This document shows, one piece after another, positions 60,489-64,000 of a stretch of 64,000 nucleotides of DNA. Position numbers and translations under genes: made by a program. The notes below the pieces were generated by a model that had not been told where the DNA came from, did no database searches, and was given only the letters and a program-made list of their open reading frames with translations. This DNA comes from JASGDB01 sp049841315 (GTDB lineage: Bacteria > Bacteroidota > Bacteroidia > Flavobacteriales > Weeksellaceae), in contig JASGDB010000121.1 in NCBI GenBank assembly GCA_049841315.1, positions 1-64,000 on the forward strand, in the 5' to 3' direction. The number at the start of each line of letters is the position of its first letter. The stretch's first letter is position 1.

Positions 60489-62645
60489 ATGAGTATACCT
60501 CAAGCGTTTACAGAAACGATTGTCCTTGCAGACGGCAGGGAAATCACCATTGAAACAGGAAAACTGGCGAAACAAGCCGACGGTTCTGTTGTCGTGAAAT
60601 GCGGCGGAACGATGCTTCTCGCAACCGTTGTCGCCAACAAAGAAGCCAATCCGGGCGTGGATTTTCTTCCATTAACGGTAGATTACAGAGAGAAATTTTA
60701 TGCAGGTGGAAAAATTCCGGGGAACTTTTTCAGAAGAGAAGCAAGACCTTCCGACCAGGAAATTTTAACGATGCGTTTGGTGGACAGGGTTTTGCGTCCG
60801 CTTTTCCCGGAAGATTTCCACGCGGAAGTTCAGGTAATGATTTCCCTGATTTCTTACGACGGACAGTCTATTCCTGATGATTTGGCAGGCTTGGCAGCAT
60901 CTTCTGCGATTGCCATTACCGATATTCCGTTTAACGGACCGATGTCGGAAGTGAGAGTTGTGAGATTTGACGGAAAACTTTCCATTAATCCGAGTTATGA
61001 ATCGTTGAAAGATGCCGAACTGGATATTATGGTCGGCGCCACCAAAGATTCTATCGTAATGGTGGAAGGCGAAATGAAAGAAATTTCCGAGCAGGAAATG
61101 CTGGAAGCGATTATTTTCGCTCACGGAGAAATCAAAAAACAAATCGAGGCTCAGGAAAGATTAGCAGCGAAAGTTGGAAAATCTTTCCCAAAAAGAGAAT
61201 ACAGCCACGAAACTCACGACGAAGAAATCCGCGAAAAAGTATGGAAAGAATGCTACGATAAAGTATATGAAGTAGCAAAAACTCCGTCTGCAAAAGAAGA
61301 AAGAGGAGAAAAATTCAAAGCCGTTTTGGAAGAATTTTTATCGCAATATGCTGAAAATCCGGAAGAATTAGAAAGAGTAACGCCTTTCGCAAAAATCTAT
61401 TATCACGATGTGGAAAAAGAAGCAATGCGTCAGATGATTTTGAACGAAAAAGTTCGTTTGGACGGTCGCGACCCGAGAACCATTCGTCCGATTTGGTGTG
61501 AGGTGGATTATCTTCCGGGAGCACACGGTTCTGCCATTTTCACAAGAGGCGAAACGCAGTCTTTGACCGCCGTAACTTTGGGTTCTATCAAAGATGCGAA
61601 TATGGTGGACAGCGTGATTTCCCAATACGACGAAAAATTCTTTTTACATTATAATTTCCCGCCGTTTTCAACCGGCGAAGCAAGACCGCTGAGAGGAACT
61701 TCCCGAAGAGAAGTCGGACACGGAAATTTGGCTCAAAGAGCATTACAAGCGGTAATTCCCGAAGAAAATCCTTACACAATCCGTATCGTTTCCGATATTT
61801 TGGAAAGCAACGGTTCGTCTTCAATGGCGACAGTTTGTGCCGGAACATTAGCGTTGATGGATGCCGGAGTTCAGATTACAAAACCCGTTTCAGGTATCGC
61901 AATGGGATTAATCACGGATAAAAAATCCGGAAAATGGACGGTTCTTTCCGATATTTTAGGAGACGAAGACCATTTAGGAGATATGGATTTCAAAGTAACC
62001 GGAACTGCGGAAGGAATCACGGCTTGCCAAATGGACATCAAAATTCAGGGACTTTCTATGGATATTATGGAACAGGCGCTGATGCAGGCAAAAGACGGAA
62101 GACTTCACATTTTAAATAAAATCACGGAAACCATTTCCGCACCAAGAACAGACGTGAAACCTCACGCTCCGAAAATGGTATTAATGGAAATTCCGAAAGA
62201 CTTCATCGGTGCCGTAATCGGACCTGGCGGAAAAATCATTCAGCAGATGCAGAAAGATACCGATACCGTGATTGCGATTGAGGAAAGAGGCGAAATCGGA
62301 TACATCGAGATTGCCGGAACCGACCGTGAAAAAATCAATCTGGCAGTGGCGAAAATCAACGAAATTACTTTTGTTCCCGTAGTTGGCGAAGTCTATAAAG
62401 GGAAAGTAGTGAAAGTAATGGATTTCGGTGCTTTCGTAGCGATTGCCAAAGGAACGGAAGGATTGCTTCACATTTCCGAAATCGAATGGAAGCGTTTGGA
62501 CAAAGTTCCTTACGCAGAAGGCGACGAAGTGGAAGTGAAATTTATGGGCTACGATGACCGCAAAAAAATGAAACTTTCAAGAAAAGTTCTCTTGCCAAGA
62601 CCTCCGAAACCGGAGCAAAAACCGAGAGAAGACCAACAAGGATAA
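60489..62645 (+). CDS. pnp: polyribonucleotide nucleotidyltransferase (PNPase)
   Basis: 718 residues, standard length. Two RNase PH domains (the first from [40 protein letters not shown]; the second with [22 protein letters not shown] and [19 protein letters not shown]), then KH ([23 protein letters not shown]) and S1 ([30 protein letters not shown]) RNA-binding domains. Phosphorolytic 3'-5' mRNA decay. Terminated by the hairpin at 62662. Confidence 0.97.
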   Translation: MSIPQAFTETIVLADGREITIETGKLAKQADGSVVVKCGGTMLLATVVANKEANPGVDFLPLTVDYREKFYAGGKIPGNFFRREARPSDQEILTMRLVDRVLRPLFPEDFHAEVQVMISLISYDGQSIPDDLAGLAASSAIAITDIPFNGPMSEVRVVRFDGKLSINPSYESLKDAELDIMVGATKDSIVMVEGEMKEISEQEMLEAIIFAHGEIKKQIEAQERLAAKVGKSFPKREYSHETHDEEIREKVWKECYDKVYEVAKTPSAKEERGEKFKAVLEEFLSQYAENPEELERVTPFAKIYYHDVEKEAMRQMILNEKVRLDGRDPRTIRPIWCEVDYLPGAHGSAIFTRGETQSLTAVTLGSIKDANMVDSVISQYDEKFFLHYNFPPFSTGEARPLRGTSRREVGHGNLAQRALQAVIPEENPYTIRIVSDILESNGSSSMATVCAGTLALMDAGVQITKPVSGIAMGLITDKKSGKWTVLSDILGDEDHLGDMDFKVTGTAEGITACQMDIKIQGLSMDIMEQALMQAKDGRLHILNKITETISAPRTDVKPHAPKMVLMEIPKDFIGAVIGPGGKIIQQMQKDTDTVIAIEERGEIGYIEIAGTDREKINLAVAKINEITFVPVVGEVYKGKVVKVMDFGAFVAIAKGTEGLLHISEIEWKRLDKVPYAEGDEVEVKFMGYDDRKKMKLSRKVLLPRPPKPEQKPREDQQG

Positions 62646-62661
62646 TCTTTCTTTATCAATA

Positions 62662-62694
62662 AAAAATCCGCTTCTGAAAATGAAGCGGATTTTT
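62662..62694. terminator. bidirectional terminator after pnp
   Basis: AAAAATCCGCTTC, loop TGAAAAT, GAAGCGGATTTTT: a perfect 13-bp stem with T runs on both strands, in the convergent gap between pnp and the YoeB-type toxin. Confidence 0.9.
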
Positions 62695-62712
62695 ATTTTT
62701 TGCTGAAAATCT

Positions 62713-62994
62713 TTATTTATCCGAATAATGTCCCATTGCTGAAAGAACTTCTACCATTACAGTATCTTCATCAATAGAATACACCATTCTGTCTTTTTGA
62801 TTGATTCGTCGAGACCATTTTCCGGTAAGTTCGTATTTTAAAGGTTCTGGTTGTCCGGTTCCTGTAGTTGGGTGGTCTTCTAATTCCACCAAAATAGTTT
62901 CTATCTTTTTAATGGATGCTTTGTTCCCCGATTTGTAATGTTTTTCCAAATCTTTTTGAGCCTCGGGCTTTATTTCAATCCTAAACTTCCCCAT
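62713..62994 (-). CDS. yoeB: Txe/YoeB-family toxin
   Basis: 93 residues. IEIKPEAQKDLEKHYKSGNK opens the RelE-superfamily fold; the C-terminus KYELTGKWSRRINQKDRMVY and SAMGHYSDK carries the YoeB hallmarks (GxWSRRINxxDR and H-Y). The Glu/Arg/His active-site set appears complete. YoeB cuts mRNA on the ribosome. It overlaps the antitoxin stop by 25 bases. Confidence 0.92.
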   Translation of the reverse strand: MGKFRIEIKPEAQKDLEKHYKSGNKASIKKIETILVELEDHPTTGTGQPEPLKYELTGKWSRRINQKDRMVYSIDEDTVMVEVLSAMGHYSDK

Positions 62995-63188
62995 ATATCT
63001 TTGGTATCAACGATAATCCCTTTTTGTTTTTCGGCTCGTTTGATTTTTTTTACAAATTCCAGGCTGTAAGGACTTTTTTCTTCTATTATCTCAATCCCTT
63101 TTTGTTTGGAATAGACTACATCAAGCATTTCTTTGAAAGCCTTTCCTGCTTTTGTCCGCTTGTTTATTTTTAATGTTACCGTTTCCAT
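62970..63188 (-). CDS. antitoxin partner of YoeB (DUF2683-like)
   Basis: 72 residues. METVTLKINKRTKAGKAFKE ML is a ribbon-helix-helix-like start; the C-terminal SLEFVKKIKRAEKQKGIIVD is the probable toxin-binding helix. Gene order (antitoxin first, overlapping toxin) and the Bacteroidota YoeB partner family support the call. Confidence 0.82.
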   Translation of the reverse strand: METVTLKINKRTKAGKAFKEMLDVVYSKQKGIEIIEEKSPYSLEFVKKIKRAEKQKGIIVDTKDIWGSLGLK

Positions 63189-63240
63189 AACTTTTATTTT
63201 TCCTCTAACAAAAATACAAAATATATTGATACAATTTTTC

Positions 63241-63972
63241 TCACTTATTCATTCCCATTATTTGTAGTTTTTCATAGATTTTATCACGGTAGCTTAAACC
63301 TAAGGGAATACTCTTTTTATGGTTCAGAATCACGATATGCTGTTCGATGTAATTGATTTTTTTGATGTTAATGAAGAACGATTTATGGACTCTGCAAATA
63401 TAATCGAGGTGTTTCAAATCCTCTTCAATAGCGGTTAATGTGCCGTGAAGTATGATTTTGTCGGTTTCCGTGTATAAGCAAATGTAATTCCGCATACCTT
63501 CTATGTATAACAATTCGGAAGGAATGATTTTTACCAAACGTTTCTCACTTTTCACAAAAAAACTTTCATCACTTTTTTCGGGCAAAATTGTGGAAGAAAC
63601 AAGTGTTGTTCTTTGATTATCAATTACTTTCTGTACACTTTTCGAGAAACGTTCCAAAGAAATCGGTTTTAGTAAATAATCCACCGCATTTTGGTCGAAA
63701 GCCTCTAATGCATATTGGTCGAAAGCCGTCGTATAAATGATTGCGGGAGGATTGTTAAACATTTTAACAAAATCGGTTCCGCTAATTTCCGGCATTTTTA
63801 TATCTAAAAAAATGACATCTATATTTTTGTCTTTATTCAGAAAGGCAATCAGTTCAAAAACATTGCTGCAGGTACCTTCCAACTGCAATATTTCAAATTT
63901 TGAAATATGATGAATCAAAACATCTTGTGCCAATTTTTCATCATCTACCACTAAACATCTTATTTTGTTCAT
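63241..63972 (-). CDS. LytTR-family response regulator
   Basis: 243 residues. N-terminal receiver domain with acidic pocket Asp10/Asp11 and phospho-acceptor Asp57 in VIFLDIKMPE, then Thr of YTTAFDQYALEAF and Lys of DYLLKPIS. C-terminal LytTR DNA-binding domain (about 140-243; FVKSEKRLVKIIPSELLYIE GMRNYICLYT, RVHKSFFINIKKINYIE). Such regulators usually pair with a LytS/YehU-type sensor kinase; the end of an upstream gene 2 bases away fits that. Confidence 0.93.
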   Translation of the reverse strand: MNKIRCLVVDDEKLAQDVLIHHISKFEILQLEGTCSNVFELIAFLNKDKNIDVIFLDIKMPEISGTDFVKMFNNPPAIIYTTAFDQYALEAFDQNAVDYLLKPISLERFSKSVQKVIDNQRTTLVSSTILPEKSDESFFVKSEKRLVKIIPSELLYIEGMRNYICLYTETDKIILHGTLTAIEEDLKHLDYICRVHKSFFINIKKINYIEQHIVILNHKKSIPLGLSYRDKIYEKLQIMGMNK

Positions 63973-63974
63973 CT

Positions 63975-64000
63975 CTAAAATTTTATTTCCAGATTAATCG
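63975..64000 (-). CDS. 3' end of an upstream gene, probably the sensor kinase
   Basis: Reading from the window edge the last codons give INLEIKF stop (TAG, plus 63975-63977). This ends 2 bases before the response-regulator ATG. Only eight codons are visible, so the identity rests on the common kinase-regulator pairing. Confidence 0.3.

Overview
The window is chromosomal DNA of a low-GC member of the Bacteroidota, class Flavobacteriia, and most likely the Chryseobacterium/Weeksellaceae group. Three things point there. Many genes are preceded by the Bacteroidota -7 promoter box TANNTTTG and lack Shine-Dalgarno sites. The window carries type IX secretion (T9SS) machinery (a PorP/SprF-like protein and PorQ) and T9SS cargo with C-terminal sorting domains. 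Its families (DUF6252-type lipoproteins, GIN-domain proteins, DUF4920) are typical of this group. Genus is an inference from gene content; no rRNA or tRNA gene was seen.

Layout. 0-5.5 kb: recQ, then a tandemly duplicated toxin-antitoxin pair, a GT4 glycosyltransferase whose 5' end has been rewritten by a palindromic repeat, a PIN/VapC toxin pair, and a 24-codon relic of a second glycosyltransferase 3' end. 5.5-22 kb: mostly housekeeping genes (TRIC channel, coaD, ddl, a PASTA protein, a RluD-type pseudouridine synthase, porP/sprF-like, hemW, murI, lipA, cinA, GIN protein, 3-oxoacid CoA-transferase scoAB, an XRE repressor with a zinc-ribbon membrane protein, terC). The intergenic regions here are crowded with repeats. 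22-28.7 kb: M14 carboxypeptidase, an Eco47II-type restriction endonuclease convergent with a C5 methyltransferase that carries an N-terminal helix-turn-helix, DUF4920, an APC permease and a GNAT enzyme. 28.8-36.4 kb: sucA and sucB, separated by five mosaic surface-lipoprotein paralogues and a truncated T9SS gene. 36.5-48.8 kb: apaG, a T9SS cargo protein, gpmI, a bifunctional nuclease, a nucleoside permease, thiolase, MFS, acyltransferase, an orphan Dam-type methylase, pyrH-frr. 49-64 kb: porQ, a secreted protein, rpsA, an M36 metallopeptidase cargo, ffh, an M23 peptidase, gpsA, a DUF1003 protein, pnp, a YoeB-type toxin-antitoxin pair and a LytTR response regulator.

How parts fit together. The core gives central carbon metabolism (sucAB, gpmI, gpsA, thiolase, CoA-transferase), cell-wall synthesis (murI, ddl, PASTA, M23) and translation/RNA turnover (rpsA, frr, pyrH, pnp, ffh). 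Accessory DNA sits between core genes: four toxin-antitoxin modules, one restriction-modification pair, an orphan methylase, and the lipoprotein array.

The most interesting material is (i) the lipoprotein array, whose members share ends and swap internal blocks, (ii) a family of composite intergenic repeats that also supply gene starts and stops (glycosyltransferase, ddl, hemW), (iii) a MITE-like 151-bp element with perfect 14-bp inverted ends, (iv) the VapC-type module bracketed by two copies of a glycosyltransferase 3' end, and (v) an apparent scarcity of GATC outside the M36 peptidase gene. All k-mer and repeat statements come from reading by eye.
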